Part shown: positions 8,462-16,724 of the stretch, one piece after another
Layout: each line of letters starts with the position of its first letter
Position numbering within the stretch: the stretch's first letter is position 1
Assembly: GCA_031264475.1 (NCBI GenBank)
Contig: JAISEA010000048.1
Span: forward strand, 1 to 20,227
Reading direction: 5' to 3'
Origin: Treponema sp.
GTDB taxonomy: Bacteria > Spirochaetota > Spirochaetia > Treponematales > Breznakiellaceae
DNA length: 20,227 bases
Made by a program: the position numbers and the translations under genes
The notes under the pieces: generated by a model
What the model saw: only the letters and a program-made list of their open reading frames with translations
What the model was told of the DNA's origin: nothing
The model's database searches: none

Positions 8462-8734
8462 GGGGGCAAATCTGACTCGGATGGGGGCAATTCCGACTTG
8501 GCAGGGGGCAAATCCGACTCGGATGGGGGCAAATCCGACTCGGATGGGGGCAATTCCGACTCGGATGGGGGCAAATCCACCACGGATGGGGGCAATTCCG
8601 ACTCGGATGGGGGCAAATCTGACTCGGATGGGGGCAATTCCGACTCGGATGGGGGCAAATCCGACTTGGTAGGGGGCAATTCCGACTCGGATGGGGGCAA
8701 ATCTGACTCGGATGGGGGCAAATCTGACTCGACA
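8462..8734 (+). repeat. Thirteen 21-bp tandem repeats
   Basis: The unit GGGGGCAAATCCGACTCGGAT is repeated 13 times without length change. The main variants are AAA/AAT, TCC/TCT and the last six bases. All frames stay open through it because 21 is a multiple of three and the unit contains no stop. In the frame of the upstream HAD gene it would encode GG(K/N)SDSD heptads. No start with a convincing ribosome-binding site is seen, so I treat it as DNA repeat and not as a gene. Confidence 0.95.
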
Positions 8735-8943
8735 GCGCGAACTTACGCGGAATAAGCGCCCCCATGCCTATTCACCGAGCCACATCCTAAGGCGGTCGGA
8801 CCCAAGATCAGACGCCAAGCCTACACGTATAGATCAACTTCTTCTGCTAATCATGTCAAACATAATTTCAGAAAACCAACAAAATACCATTTAAAATGTA
8901 ACTAAATTAACGAGAGGGGATAAGGGCAGTAATCTTTGTTCAT
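8735..8943. other. Non-coding spacer before the uvrB 3' end
   Basis: I find no gene, RNA or clear terminator in this stretch. It becomes AT-rich toward the uvrB stop. Confidence 0.4.
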
Positions 8944-10941
8944 TCATCCTTGCAGTTTATTTATTTCGTCCCGAATAGCCGCCGCTTGTTCAAATTCAAG
9001 CCGTTTCGCGTGTTCGGACATTTCGGCGTTCAGAGCCGCTAATAGCTTCTTGCGCTCCAAAGGAACCAAGGTGTTACAGGCGTTCTTGAGGATCGCTATA
9101 TCTTGGTGAACCGCCTCTTTTTCTTCAACAGAATGACGGATTAAAATATCCGCTATGGTTTTTTGTACGGTGGTCGGCGTAATATTATGCGCCTTGTTAT
9201 ACGCCATCTGGATAGAACGCCGCCGATTCGTCTCCGCTATAGCTTGACGCATAGCGTCACTCTCCCGATCCGCGTACATTATCACCTTGCCCGCCGCATT
9301 CCGCGCCGCGCGCCCGATTATTTGAATAAGACTCGTCAAAGAACGCAAAAAGCCGATCTTGTCCGCATCTAAAATGACGATGAGCGACACCTCCGGCAGG
9401 TCTATGCCTTCTCGCAGAAGATTGATGCCTACCAACACATCAAACCCGCCTTGCCGTAGCTGGGTGAGAATCTCCACCCGCTCAATAGTCTCAATTTCGC
9501 TGTGAATGTACCGCACCCTCAAACCTAAACTGTTCAAGTAATCCGTCAAATCTTCAGCCATCTTCTTGGTGAGAGTCAATATCAGACACCGCTCCCTTCT
9601 CTTTATGCGCTTGCTTGCTTCTACAAAAATGTCCTCCATCTGGCTTTCGGTGGAACGCACTTCAATTTCCGGATCAAGCAGTCCTGTCGGTCTGATGAGC
9701 TGTTCAACTACACGGACAGATTGCTCTCTTTCGGTTTGCCCCGGCGTTGCCGACACATAGATGACGTTACCAATATGCTCCATAAACTCTTCGACGTGGA
9801 GTGGGCGGTTGTCTATGGCGCAGGGCAGGCGAAATCCATACTCTACGAGGCTTGTCTTGCGGGAATGGTCGCCAGCAAACATCGAGCCGATTTGCGGAAG
9901 AGTCACATGACTCTCATCAATGAAGGTGAGATGAAGCGGAGAGCCGTCCGACGCCTTTGGGAAATAGTCTATCAGCGTATCAGGCGGAGACCCGCGCGGT
10001 CTGCCAGCCAGAGGCGCGGAATAGTTCTCAATGCCCGGACAATAGCCTATCTCGGTCAGCATCTCGATGTCGTATTGGACGCGGGTTTTTAGACGTTCAG
10101 CCTCTACAAGCCGCCCGTTAGTTTGAAAAAAGGCGTATTGTTCGTCAAGTTCCGCCTGTATGCGGTCTAACGCGACGTTTATCATCTCGCGGGGAACGAC
10201 GAATTGCTTTGCGGGATAGATTACGGCGCGGTCTAATTCTTCCATCATCGTACCAGAAACAGGGTTGAACCGTCGTATGCGAACAATATGGTCCCAATTC
10301 ACATCCACGCGGTAGGCTTCTTCCATATAAGAGGGGAAAATCTCCAGAATATCGCCGCGGCGACGAAAATTGCCTCGTTCAAACGCCGTATCGTTGCGCT
10401 TGTATTGGAGTTCTATGAAACGGAGCATGAGCGCGTCTATGTCGAGAGCCTGTCCGCGCGTAAACGACGCGGTCATCTGGCGGTAGACTTCCGGCGTCGC
10501 AAGTCCGTAGATACACGAGACGGTCGCTACGATGATAACGTCCTCTCGTTCCATCAAGCTTCGGGTGGCGGATAGACGGAGTCGCTCTATTTCACCGTTG
10601 ACTGAAGCATCTTTTTCTATATAAAGGTCGCGGTTTGCGATATATGCTTCTGGCTGGTAGTAGTCATAATATGAAACGAAATATTCAACTGCGTTATGTG
10701 GGAAAAATCCTTTGAATTCACGGAAGAGCTGGGCGGCAAGGGTTTTATTATGGCTGATTACCAATGTGGGTTTCTGCACGGCTTCGATGACTTTCGCCAT
10801 AGTAAAAGTCTTGCCAGAACCGGTTACTCCTTGCAAAGTCTGAAATCTATCTCCTGCCTTTATTCCGGCTGAAAGCGCGGCTATTGCCTCGCCCTGATCG
10901 CCTGCCGGTTGAAACGGCGATTCTATTTCAAATAATCTCAT
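8944..10941 (-). CDS. uvrB: Excinuclease ABC subunit B
   Basis: A 665-residue full-length UvrB. It starts MRLFEIESPFQPAGDQ, with Walker A GVTGSGKT at 38-45. The beta-hairpin that clamps DNA is in YYDYYQPEAY, a helicase motif II is DESHVTLPQIG, motif VI is QIIGRAARN, and the C-terminal UVR domain is SEHAKRLEFEQAAAIRDEI. UvrB receives damaged DNA from UvrA, checks the lesion with its hairpin and recruits UvrC for incision in nucleotide excision repair. The start is fixed by family alignment; no good ribosome-binding site precedes it. The gene stands alone, convergent with the HAD gene and divergent from the DUF2238-like gene. I saw no LexA-type operator. Confidence 0.98.
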   Translation of the reverse strand: MRLFEIESPFQPAGDQGEAIAALSAGIKAGDRFQTLQGVTGSGKTFTMAKVIEAVQKPTLVISHNKTLAAQLFREFKGFFPHNAVEYFVSYYDYYQPEAYIANRDLYIEKDASVNGEIERLRLSATRSLMEREDVIIVATVSCIYGLATPEVYRQMTASFTRGQALDIDALMLRFIELQYKRNDTAFERGNFRRRGDILEIFPSYMEEAYRVDVNWDHIVRIRRFNPVSGTMMEELDRAVIYPAKQFVVPREMINVALDRIQAELDEQYAFFQTNGRLVEAERLKTRVQYDIEMLTEIGYCPGIENYSAPLAGRPRGSPPDTLIDYFPKASDGSPLHLTFIDESHVTLPQIGSMFAGDHSRKTSLVEYGFRLPCAIDNRPLHVEEFMEHIGNVIYVSATPGQTEREQSVRVVEQLIRPTGLLDPEIEVRSTESQMEDIFVEASKRIKRRERCLILTLTKKMAEDLTDYLNSLGLRVRYIHSEIETIERVEILTQLRQGGFDVLVGINLLREGIDLPEVSLIVILDADKIGFLRSLTSLIQIIGRAARNAAGKVIMYADRESDAMRQAIAETNRRRSIQMAYNKAHNITPTTVQKTIADILIRHSVEEKEAVHQDIAILKNACNTLVPLERKKLLAALNAEMSEHAKRLEFEQAAAIRDEINKLQG

Positions 10942-11042
10942 TGCATAAGCGTATCATAAATTGGCAAAAAATGAAATAGCGTCTTAAGCTGTCCGCTTCG
11001 CCTTGACAATGCGGTAGTGAGTATGAGAATATATCCCTGAAA

Positions 11043-11714
11043 ATGAAAACACATAAGATTATGGCGAAAATCCTCTTGGCGTTATTTATTATTTCGTTTC
11101 TTTATAGCGCCATAGGGATTATCCTTTCCGCAATCGGCAAGATGCTTATATACCACCGTCCTAACATTGAATATATAAAAATATCGCTTCAATGTGTTCT
11201 AGGCTCGGTTGTGTTGTTCCTGCCTTCGGCGTTGGAATATAAGTTCAAAATATCTTTCTCTAACGGTATGCACGTCTTCTTCATTCTATTCTTATACGCG
11301 GCGATTATCCTCGGTGAAGTACAGGGCTATTATCGGAAGTTTTACCACTGGGATACGGTTCTGCATACGTTAAGCGGGGGTATGCTCAGTTCATTCGGTT
11401 TCTGTATCATTGATATTATCAATAAGAGTGAAAGAATAAATCTTGGATTAAGTGATTGGTTCATGTCTTTCTTCTCATTCTGTTTTGCGATTACGCTCGA
11501 TACTCTGTGGGAAATAATAGAGTTTATTATGGATATGTTTATGGATTTGAATATGCAACAGTATGTTCTGCCGAATGGCACCGTCTTGCTAGGACATTAT
11601 GCGCTTGTTGATACCATGAAAGATTTAATCGTCGATGTTCTTGGAGCGTTGTTCATCAGCATAGTCGGATATATAGTACTAAGAAGGCGTAAAAAAATAG
11701 CGGCTGACGACTAG
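11043..11714 (+). CDS. DUF2238-like multi-pass membrane protein
   Basis: A 223-residue protein with about six hydrophobic segments (near residues 8-30, 48-68, 76-92, 107-126, 136-158 and 195-215). Conserved polar motifs fit the DUF2238 family: FYHWDTVLHTLSGG, WEIIEFIMDMF and LVDTMKDLIVDVLGA. The repeated His/Asp/Glu residues close to the membrane suggest a metal or ligand site, but no function is established. It ends in a basic cytoplasmic tail (RRRKK). The ribosome-binding site is weak. A TTGACA at 11003-11008 may be a -35 box, though no good -10 is properly spaced. Transcription is convergent with the chemoreceptor gene, with an inverted repeat between them. Confidence 0.75.
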   Translation: MKTHKIMAKILLALFIISFLYSAIGIILSAIGKMLIYHRPNIEYIKISLQCVLGSVVLFLPSALEYKFKISFSNGMHVFFILFLYAAIILGEVQGYYRKFYHWDTVLHTLSGGMLSSFGFCIIDIINKSERINLGLSDWFMSFFSFCFAITLDTLWEIIEFIMDMFMDLNMQQYVLPNGTVLLGHYALVDTMKDLIVDVLGALFISIVGYIVLRRRKKIAADD

Positions 11715-11744
11715 CACCCTGCTAACAGGTAACAGGTAGCAGTT

Positions 11745-11866
11745 AGTAATGAGCAGGTAGCAGGTAGTAGTTAGCAAAGAGCAGGAAGCCTGCGCTTCGA
11801 TACCATACCGCTTTCTAGCTCGCCTGTCTTCCTTTACTCACTACTCTCTACTACCTGCTCATTACT
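11745..11866. repeat. 16-bp inverted repeat in low-complexity sequence between convergent genes
   Basis: AGTAATGAGCAGGTAG at 11745-11760 is perfectly complementary to 11851-11866, with 90 bases between. Both arms are part of GTAGTGAGTAATGAG/CAGGTAGCAGGTAG low-complexity runs. Its place between converging genes would fit a bidirectional transcription-stopping structure, but there is no U-tract. Confidence 0.6.
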
Positions 11867-11889
11867 CACTATTCACTATTCATTGCTCT

Positions 11890-13995
11890 CTAGTGTGGGC
11901 GGACGGTAAAGCGGCGAATCGCCTCGTCCAAGGCGTCTAGTCCCTTCCCGTTCTCCTCCACCGAAATGTTAGCCTGTTGAGAAGCGGCAAACACCTGTTC
12001 CGTACTCTTCACCACCTCGCGTACCCGACCTTGTATCATCTCACTCATGTCCGTAAGCTGATCACTCATACGCCGCGAGGCGTCCGCCTCGGTCTTGATG
12101 CTCTCCGCCTCGGTCTTCACCTTGCCTGTGATCCCTTGTATCTGCTTCAGCCGTTCAAGTACCTGTTGCGAACGCTCTGCCTGCTCCTCTACCGTGCGCT
12201 TCACCTGCGATACTACCCCGTTACTCTCCAGAATCAAGCTGTTCGTTTGCGTGTACGCCCCTTCTATACGCCCCGACAAGGAGGTGATCTCATCAATACG
12301 CTTCTGAATATCCGTCAAAGCGCCGCTTGAACCCTTCGCCTGAGTCGCGGCTGTTTCTGCCAGCTTCTTAATCTCCGACGCCACCACCGCAAAACCCTTG
12401 CCCACCACCCCCGCGTGCGCCGCTTCAATAGCCGCGTTCATTGCCAGCAGGTTCGTCTGCCCCGCGACATCGTTAATCGCCTTGTTCATAAGCGCAAGGC
12501 TTGCAGAGTCTGCCCCAATCTGCTCAACCGCCTTGGTCGAGAGGGCGATCTGTTCATGCTCAGACCGGGAACTGTTCATAAGCTCCTGAATCCTATCGTT
12601 TAACCCGTTAGTCTGGGATTGCATATCCTGATTGTAGGCTATCATGCTGTCTATGCTGGTGGAGGACGCCTGTATCTGGGCTACCTGTTCCTGAATGAGG
12701 GAGTTAAGGGCAAGAATCTTATCATCAATATGCACAACCAAGTGCGCCACGTTCTTGCTCACCATGCCGACTTCGTTGTTGATACGCTGTTCTACCTCGT
12801 GGATAGCCCTGACGATTTCCTCGGTGGCGCTGGAGGATTGGGAGATCACCGCTTTGAGCTTGCTTTCATGTCCCCGCATCTGCTCAAAGGAGACGGCGAT
12901 GTCTCTGATCAGCACTGAGATATGCTCGTTGATGGCGTTAAAGCCTGTGGAAAGACCAGAGGCTTCGGCGGTTCCATACTCAGGAACCATGCCGGAGAAG
13001 TCCCCTTGGGCAAGCACGGTGGAATAAGCGGTGAGGCTTTGCAGGGGCCTGATGAGGATGCCGATACAGACCAGAGAGGACAGAATGGCAGTGACCAAGA
13101 GCGCGATACCGATACCGATGATCTGGAACAACGCCTGATTAGCGCTGGCAAAGATGCTGCTCGTGGGTATAACCGAAACCAGACGCCAGTTGGTCTGGGG
13201 TATGAAGGAGGAGGCGATGAACACATCATCGTCCATAGTGGAGAAAGACTCTGCGTTGAGCACCTCGGAGCGGTAGCGTTCCAGCCCCAGGTCGCTAAAG
13301 AGGTCTTTCTCCATGACCGCGCTTTCGTCTGGGTTGGTAATGAACAGCCCGTCTTGGGTAATGAAGAAGCTCTGTTGCTGGGGTAGCGTGCTATGTTTCT
13401 CAAGTATGCTTCCCAAGGAGTTTATGGTAACATCCACGGCAAGCACGCCTAAGTCCCGTCCGTCTTTATCAAAGACCGTGCGAGACAGGGTAACAACCAC
13501 TTGACCGGTAGTCGCGTCAACGTAGGGCAGGGTGAAGGCGATCTTGCCCTGCAACCTTTTGGCGTCCTGATACCAAGGGCGTTCAAGGTTGTTCCAGTCC
13601 GCGTCAGGAATCCAGCCGTCGCTACCAGCGTAATAGCCGCCCGGACCATTCCAGCGCAGGTTATTCGTACCATAAATTACGAGTGTGTCAACTGCGGCGG
13701 CGTTCATATCAACAAAATAGTTGGTCAGAGCCTCCTCATCAACCGTTGGTTCCCGCATAAAAGTGATAGCGCTGATGGTCGCGTGATCCAAACTAGCGCT
13801 ATGCGTGGTGATGATCGCCTCTGCTTGGCTGCTTATGTTGGAGGTGTTTTCTTTGGCGGCTCTTTCAATCTCGGTATAAGAAAGGTTACGCAGACGTATC
13901 AAAGAGACGGTCGCGAGGATCAACATACTTAAAACCGTAATGCTTAAACACATGGCGGTAAATAGAAAGGTAAAAGACGGCTTTTTACGTTGCAT
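11890..13995 (-). CDS. Methyl-accepting chemotaxis protein with dCache sensor
   Basis: A 701-residue chemoreceptor. A transmembrane helix (about 10-32) leads to a periplasmic dCache_1 domain (about 45-280), a second transmembrane helix (about 288-316), HAMP, and a long coiled-coil signalling domain. The CheA/CheW-binding hairpin is [20 protein letters not shown] and continues [16 protein letters not shown] (about 509-550). The sensor has RPWY (R140, W142, Y143), PYVD (Y159, D161) and LAVDV (D189), the pocket pattern of dCache domains that bind amino acids, but the leading Tyr position is Trp135. An amino-acid ligand is therefore only possible. No C-terminal CheR-tethering pentapeptide is seen. 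AAGGAG lies 7 bases before the ATG at 13995 and 4 before that at 13998. A repeat hairpin (ACACCC-GAA-GGGTGT) ends exactly at this ribosome-binding site. Confidence 0.95.
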   Translation of the reverse strand: MQRKKPSFTFLFTAMCLSITVLSMLILATVSLIRLRNLSYTEIERAAKENTSNISSQAEAIITTHSASLDHATISAITFMREPTVDEEALTNYFVDMNAAAVDTLVIYGTNNLRWNGPGGYYAGSDGWIPDADWNNLERPWYQDAKRLQGKIAFTLPYVDATTGQVVVTLSRTVFDKDGRDLGVLAVDVTINSLGSILEKHSTLPQQQSFFITQDGLFITNPDESAVMEKDLFSDLGLERYRSEVLNAESFSTMDDDVFIASSFIPQTNWRLVSVIPTSSIFASANQALFQIIGIGIALLVTAILSSLVCIGILIRPLQSLTAYSTVLAQGDFSGMVPEYGTAEASGLSTGFNAINEHISVLIRDIAVSFEQMRGHESKLKAVISQSSSATEEIVRAIHEVEQRINNEVGMVSKNVAHLVVHIDDKILALNSLIQEQVAQIQASSTSIDSMIAYNQDMQSQTNGLNDRIQELMNSSRSEHEQIALSTKAVEQIGADSASLALMNKAINDVAGQTNLLAMNAAIEAAHAGVVGKGFAVVASEIKKLAETAATQAKGSSGALTDIQKRIDEITSLSGRIEGAYTQTNSLILESNGVVSQVKRTVEEQAERSQQVLERLKQIQGITGKVKTEAESIKTEADASRRMSDQLTDMSEMIQGRVREVVKSTEQVFAASQQANISVEENGKGLDALDEAIRRFTVRPH

Positions 13996-14009
13996 CATGA
14001 TACTCCTTT

Positions 14010-14127
14010 ACACCCTTCGGGTGTCAGGCATAGCCTGTTTAAATACTTCACACGGGGTGTTGTCCGAAAGGGGTGCCGCGTCCACTGACTTGACGGTTAC
14101 GCTTGCCTTGCAAGCGGAACCTCCGCG
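14010..14127 (-). repeat. Palindromic repeat, single copy in the chemoreceptor leader
   Basis: On the minus strand the order is CGCGGAGG, the GCTTGC/GCAAGC palindrome, GCGTAACCGTCA, GTGGACGCGGC, CTTTCGGACAACACCCCGT, GAAGTATTTAAAC, CAGGC-TAT-GCCTG and ACACCC-GAA-GGGTGT. It is the same module order as at 2582-2930, and it ends against the chemoreceptor ribosome-binding site. Confidence 0.85.
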
Positions 14128-14167
14128 TTATCTGATACCTTACTCATTATTCACTTTCATAGTATGA

Positions 14168-14266
14168 GGGGGCGCTATTTCCACAACGGAGGTCGGCAAA
14201 CAGTCGCCCCTCTGTCGCGCCCCCTGTCTACGGTTCCCCGCAAGCGCGGTCTTCTGCCACCCCCCC
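14168..14266 (-). repeat. GC-rich structured element, copy 2 (upstream of the chemoreceptor)
   Basis: Outer stem GGGGGCGC (14168-14175) and GCGCCCCC (14217-14224) with a 41-base loop containing TTTCCACAACGGAGG, then CTGTCTAC and CGGTCTTCTGCCAC. Compared with copy 1 the stem has lost one G and the matching C, so the pairing is kept. The inner hairpin has one mismatch here. It lies about 170 bases upstream of the chemoreceptor start and downstream of the promoter at 14503-14531. Confidence 0.6.
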
Positions 14267-14502
14267 AAACCCCAGCTAGGACACTTTCCCGCGCTACACT
14301 AGCACACCTTCCCGTGGTAGGCTACCGCGACTTCCCGCGCTGGTTCCTAGGACGCCTTCCAACCCATTTGATCGGGTTCGCATGAGGGGTGTGCTTTTAC
14401 GTATATTATTGAGATGGGGAGGTATTTCGGCGCGTTGTCCATCGACAGGATTATAGGGTATCTTCACTTTTTACCATTACTCCTTTGACTACTTTTGAAA
14501 GA

Positions 14503-14531
14503 AGTATATACGCTATTACGCCGCTTGTCAA
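14503..14531 (-). promoter_or_regulatory. Near-consensus sigma-70 type promoter
   Basis: TTGACA (14526-14531), 17-base spacer, TATACT (14503-14508) on the minus strand. AAAGGAG and an ATG two bases later follow at 14477-14486, but the frame closes after 8 codons (14451). The next gene in this direction is the chemoreceptor, about 500 bases on, so it may have a long leader holding element copy 2 and a palindromic repeat. A small RNA or leader peptide is the alternative. Confidence 0.5.
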
Positions 14532-14607
14532 TAGATCGCATAAAATAAAGTCAATATCTGACACTGCAAGTGAGTAGTGAGTGGTTAGTGTGTTGCGTTC
14601 TGGCGTA

Positions 14608-15210
14608 GTGTCAGAGACGCGGTGTCAGAGAGGCGTGGTATCGGAGACGTGGTGTCAGACGTGCGGTGTCAGAGACGTGGTGTCAGCGGCGTAGTGTCAG
14701 ACGCGCAGTGTCAGATGTGCAGGTGTCAGAGACGTGGTGTTAGACGTGCGGTGTCAGAGACAAGGTGTCAGAGGTGTAAGGCGTAGTATCAGAGGTATAG
14801 TGTCAGAGACGCGGTGTCAGAGAGGCGTGGTGTCGGAGACGGAGTGTCAGACGTGGTGTCAGACGTGGTGTCAGGCGTGTAGTGTCAGACGTGTAGTGTC
14901 AGAGACGTGGTATCGGAGACGTGGTGTCAGACGTGCAGTGTCAGCGGCGCGATGTCAGAGGCGTGGTGTCAGCGGCGCAGTGTCAGACGTGCAGTGTCAG
15001 CGGCGTGGTGTCAGGCGTGCGGTGTCAGAGAGACGTGGTGTTAGGCGTGCGGTGTCAGCGGCGTGGTGTCAGACGTGCAGTGTCAGAGACGTGGTGTCAG
15101 ACGCGCGGTGTCAGAGAAAGGTGTCAGAGGCGTGGTGTCGGAGAAAGGTGTCAGAGGCGTGGTGTCGGAGACGTAGTGTCAGACGTGGTATCAGAGACGT
15201 GGTATCGGAG
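14608..15210. repeat. About 43 irregular units of a 14-nt tandem motif
   Basis: Units begin GTGTCAG (variants GTATCAG, GTGTCGG, GTGTTAG) and are mostly 14 bases, with some of 12 to 21. Three sub-types intermix: GTGTCAGAGACGTG, GTGTCAGACGTGCR and GTGTCAGCGGCGTR. There are no constant-length spacers. Frames through it give Cys/Arg/Val-rich low-complexity peptides with no family resemblance, so it is not read as coding. Looser relatives lie at 2420-2580 and 18348-18427. Confidence 0.9.
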
Positions 15211-15221
15211 GTATCGTACAA

Positions 15222-15333
15222 CGCGGAGGTTCCGCTTGCAAAGCAAGCGCAACCGTCATCTCAGTGGAAGCGGCGCCCCCTTTCGGACAACAACCCGTGA
15301 GAAGTCGTTAAACACGCCTTGCGTGCTTGCGTG
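15222..15333 (+). repeat. Palindromic repeat, single copy upstream of carD
   Basis: GCGGAGGTTCCGCTTGCAA, GCAAGCGCAACCGTCATCTC, CCCTTTCGGACAACAACCCGTGAGAAGTCGTTAAACAC and a terminal CACGC..GCGTG hairpin. The terminal part reaches the putative -35 of the carD promoter. Confidence 0.85.
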
Positions 15334-15355
15334 AATGAAGATTTTCTGCTATAAT
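15327..15355 (+). promoter_or_regulatory. Predicted carD promoter with extended -10
   Basis: TGCTATAAT gives an extended -10 (TATAAT at 15350-15355), with a moderate TTGCGT 17 bases upstream at 15327-15332 that lies in the end of the palindromic repeat. Only 8 bases separate the -10 box from the carD ATG, so the transcript would be leaderless or nearly so. Confidence 0.55.
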
Positions 15356-15363
15356 TAAATCTA

Positions 15364-15927
15364 ATGAATATAGGTACTTTCCAGATCAATGAACATTTAG
15401 TTTACCCAAGTCAGGGCGTTGGGAAGATCATTTCCATTGAAGAGAAATGGTTTAAAGACAGCAAGATTCCTTACTACATCATTTATCTGACAAGCTTAGA
15501 CATGACTATTATGGTTCCCGTTGAACAGGCGCTCGCTCTGGGGCTTCGTCCCATAGTATCGCAGGAAGAGGCGCTTAGGGCGATTGATTTCATCGGCGAA
15601 GATTATGATCCCGCGCCTTCAGATTGGAAACTGCGGTATCAAATGAACTTGGAACTACTCAAAGATGGGAGTATTCAAAACATTGCATCCATCGTGCGAC
15701 TGCTTTATCATCGAAGTAAAGTAAAAGAACTTCCAATTATGGAAAGAAAACTCTACGATTCCGCGCTAAAGATTTTAGAAGATGAAATCGCCGTATCCTT
15801 GCAAAAATCACAGGAAGAAGTAGAAACCCTGGTCTTTGAGAAACTCGAATGGGTATCGCCGAAAGTCGAGAATGAGGACGGCGTTCCGTTAGATGAAGAT
15901 GTGGATTTAGAAGACGACACCGAATGA
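15364..15927 (+). CDS. carD: CarD-family transcriptional regulator
   Basis: A 187-residue CarD/CdnL-type protein. The N-terminal Tudor-like RNA polymerase-interaction domain (residues 5-70) contains HLVYPSQGVGKIISIEE. A C-terminal helical DNA-binding part (about 85-165) follows, with DWKLRYQMNLELLKDG and VKELPIMERKLYDSA. The last 20 residues are an acidic tail. CarD proteins bind the RNA polymerase beta subunit and stabilise open complexes at housekeeping promoters. No ribosome-binding site is visible; the ATG sits 8 bases after a good -10 box, implying leaderless translation. The stop overlaps the ispD start as ATGA, so the two are co-translated, an arrangement also found in Treponema. No unusual residues were noticed in the conserved N-terminal part. 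Confidence 0.93.
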   Translation: MNIGTFQINEHLVYPSQGVGKIISIEEKWFKDSKIPYYIIYLTSLDMTIMVPVEQALALGLRPIVSQEEALRAIDFIGEDYDPAPSDWKLRYQMNLELLKDGSIQNIASIVRLLYHRSKVKELPIMERKLYDSALKILEDEIAVSLQKSQEEVETLVFEKLEWVSPKVENEDGVPLDEDVDLEDDTE

Positions 15928-16673
15928 CGGCTGTCATTGTCTGCGCGGCAGGCGCTTCCTCGCGCATGAATGGCGTAAAAAAAGAGTTTCTACCATTAGA
16001 AGGACGTTTCGACACCACGGGAAACCCCTTGACCGTCATTGGCTCCGCCGTATCCGTCTTTGTTTCATCTAAAAGAATCGACATCATAGTCATCGTAACG
16101 CTTGCCAAGGGCGAGCAGAAGGCGCACGAAAGCCTGCCGCCCTCTCTTTTGGGAGATGTTTCCACCTTCTTTGTTGAAGGCGGAGCCACCCGATTTGCTT
16201 CCGTTCATAACGCGCTTAAGGCGCTTGTTCCACTCAAACCAGATTACGTTCTCGTGCACGACGGGGCGCGTCCGTGGATAAACATTGAATTGGTCAATGC
16301 GGTTGTTGACGCAACTGTCCGTTACGGCGCGGTCGTTCCGCTTGTTCCACTCGTCGAAACGCCTAAAGAAGTTGAAGACGTCAACGGCGGACGATTCGTG
16401 CGCCGTCATTTGCGCCGCTCCCACGTTGCCGCGGCGCAGACTCCGCAGGGTTTCAGATTTGCTGAACTATTAGACGCTTATGAAAAAGCGGCTCTTGTTA
16501 AGAAAGAATATACAGACGATGCGGAAGTGTGGGGTGAATTTTGCGGTTCAGTCGCCGTTGTTTCAGGTTTGAACGAAAACAAGAAAATCACATTCCCAGA
16601 AGACACCCTTCGGGTGTTAGACAACTTCACAACGGGCGTTGTCCGAAAAGGTGCGCCGCTGACCCCGTCTTGA
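15924..16673 (+). CDS. ispD: 2-C-methyl-D-erythritol 4-phosphate cytidylyltransferase
   Basis: A 249-residue IspD of the non-mevalonate isoprenoid pathway, which joins CTP and methylerythritol phosphate to form CDP-methylerythritol. The nucleotide-binding signature is AAGASSRM with KKE (residues 8-21). VHDGARPW is at 111-118, QTPQGFRF at 172-179 and TDDAEVW at 197-203. The start overlaps the carD stop by four bases. The last 23 codons (from 16603) are made of a palindromic repeat copy, so the enzyme carries a repeat-derived tail after FPE; the fold should be essentially complete by then. Some Treponema encode an IspD-IspF fusion. No IspF domain follows here, so this is either a free-standing IspD or a fusion that lost its second half at the repeat. 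Confidence 0.92.
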   Translation: MTAVIVCAAGASSRMNGVKKEFLPLEGRFDTTGNPLTVIGSAVSVFVSSKRIDIIVIVTLAKGEQKAHESLPPSLLGDVSTFFVEGGATRFASVHNALKALVPLKPDYVLVHDGARPWINIELVNAVVDATVRYGAVVPLVPLVETPKEVEDVNGGRFVRRHLRRSHVAAAQTPQGFRFAELLDAYEKAALVKKEYTDDAEVWGEFCGSVAVVSGLNENKKITFPEDTLRVLDNFTTGVVRKGAPLTPS

Positions 16674-16710
16674 CGGTTACGCTCGGGCGTTGTTTGAAAA
16701 GCTGTTGTCC
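16603..16710 (-). repeat. Palindromic repeat overlapping the ispD 3' end
   Basis: ACACCC-TTC-GGGTGT (16603-16617), ACTTCACAACGGGCGTTGTCCGAAA-like sequence and TGACGGTTACGCT match the other copies in minus orientation. A diverged second GGGCGTTGT-GAAAA block continues to about 16710. The copy supplies the ispD stop and lies 15 bases from the end of the permease remnant. Confidence 0.8.
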
Positions 16711-16724
16711 CCGACACGCAAAGC

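Noticed and set aside
8365..8765. Open frames on both strands over the 21-bp repeats (Pro/Ser-rich on the minus strand, Gly/Ala/Thr-rich on the plus strand)
   Set aside because: A 21-base unit without stops keeps all frames open. None of these frames has a convincing start.
14608..15210. CRISPR array
   Set aside because: Units are about 14 bases and follow each other directly, with no unique spacers of constant length and no cas genes nearby.
14734..15300. Long open frame (188 codons) giving a Cys/Arg/Val-rich product
   Set aside because: It consists of the 14-nt GTGTCAG array, overlaps a second open frame of the same composition, and has no ribosome-binding site or family resemblance.
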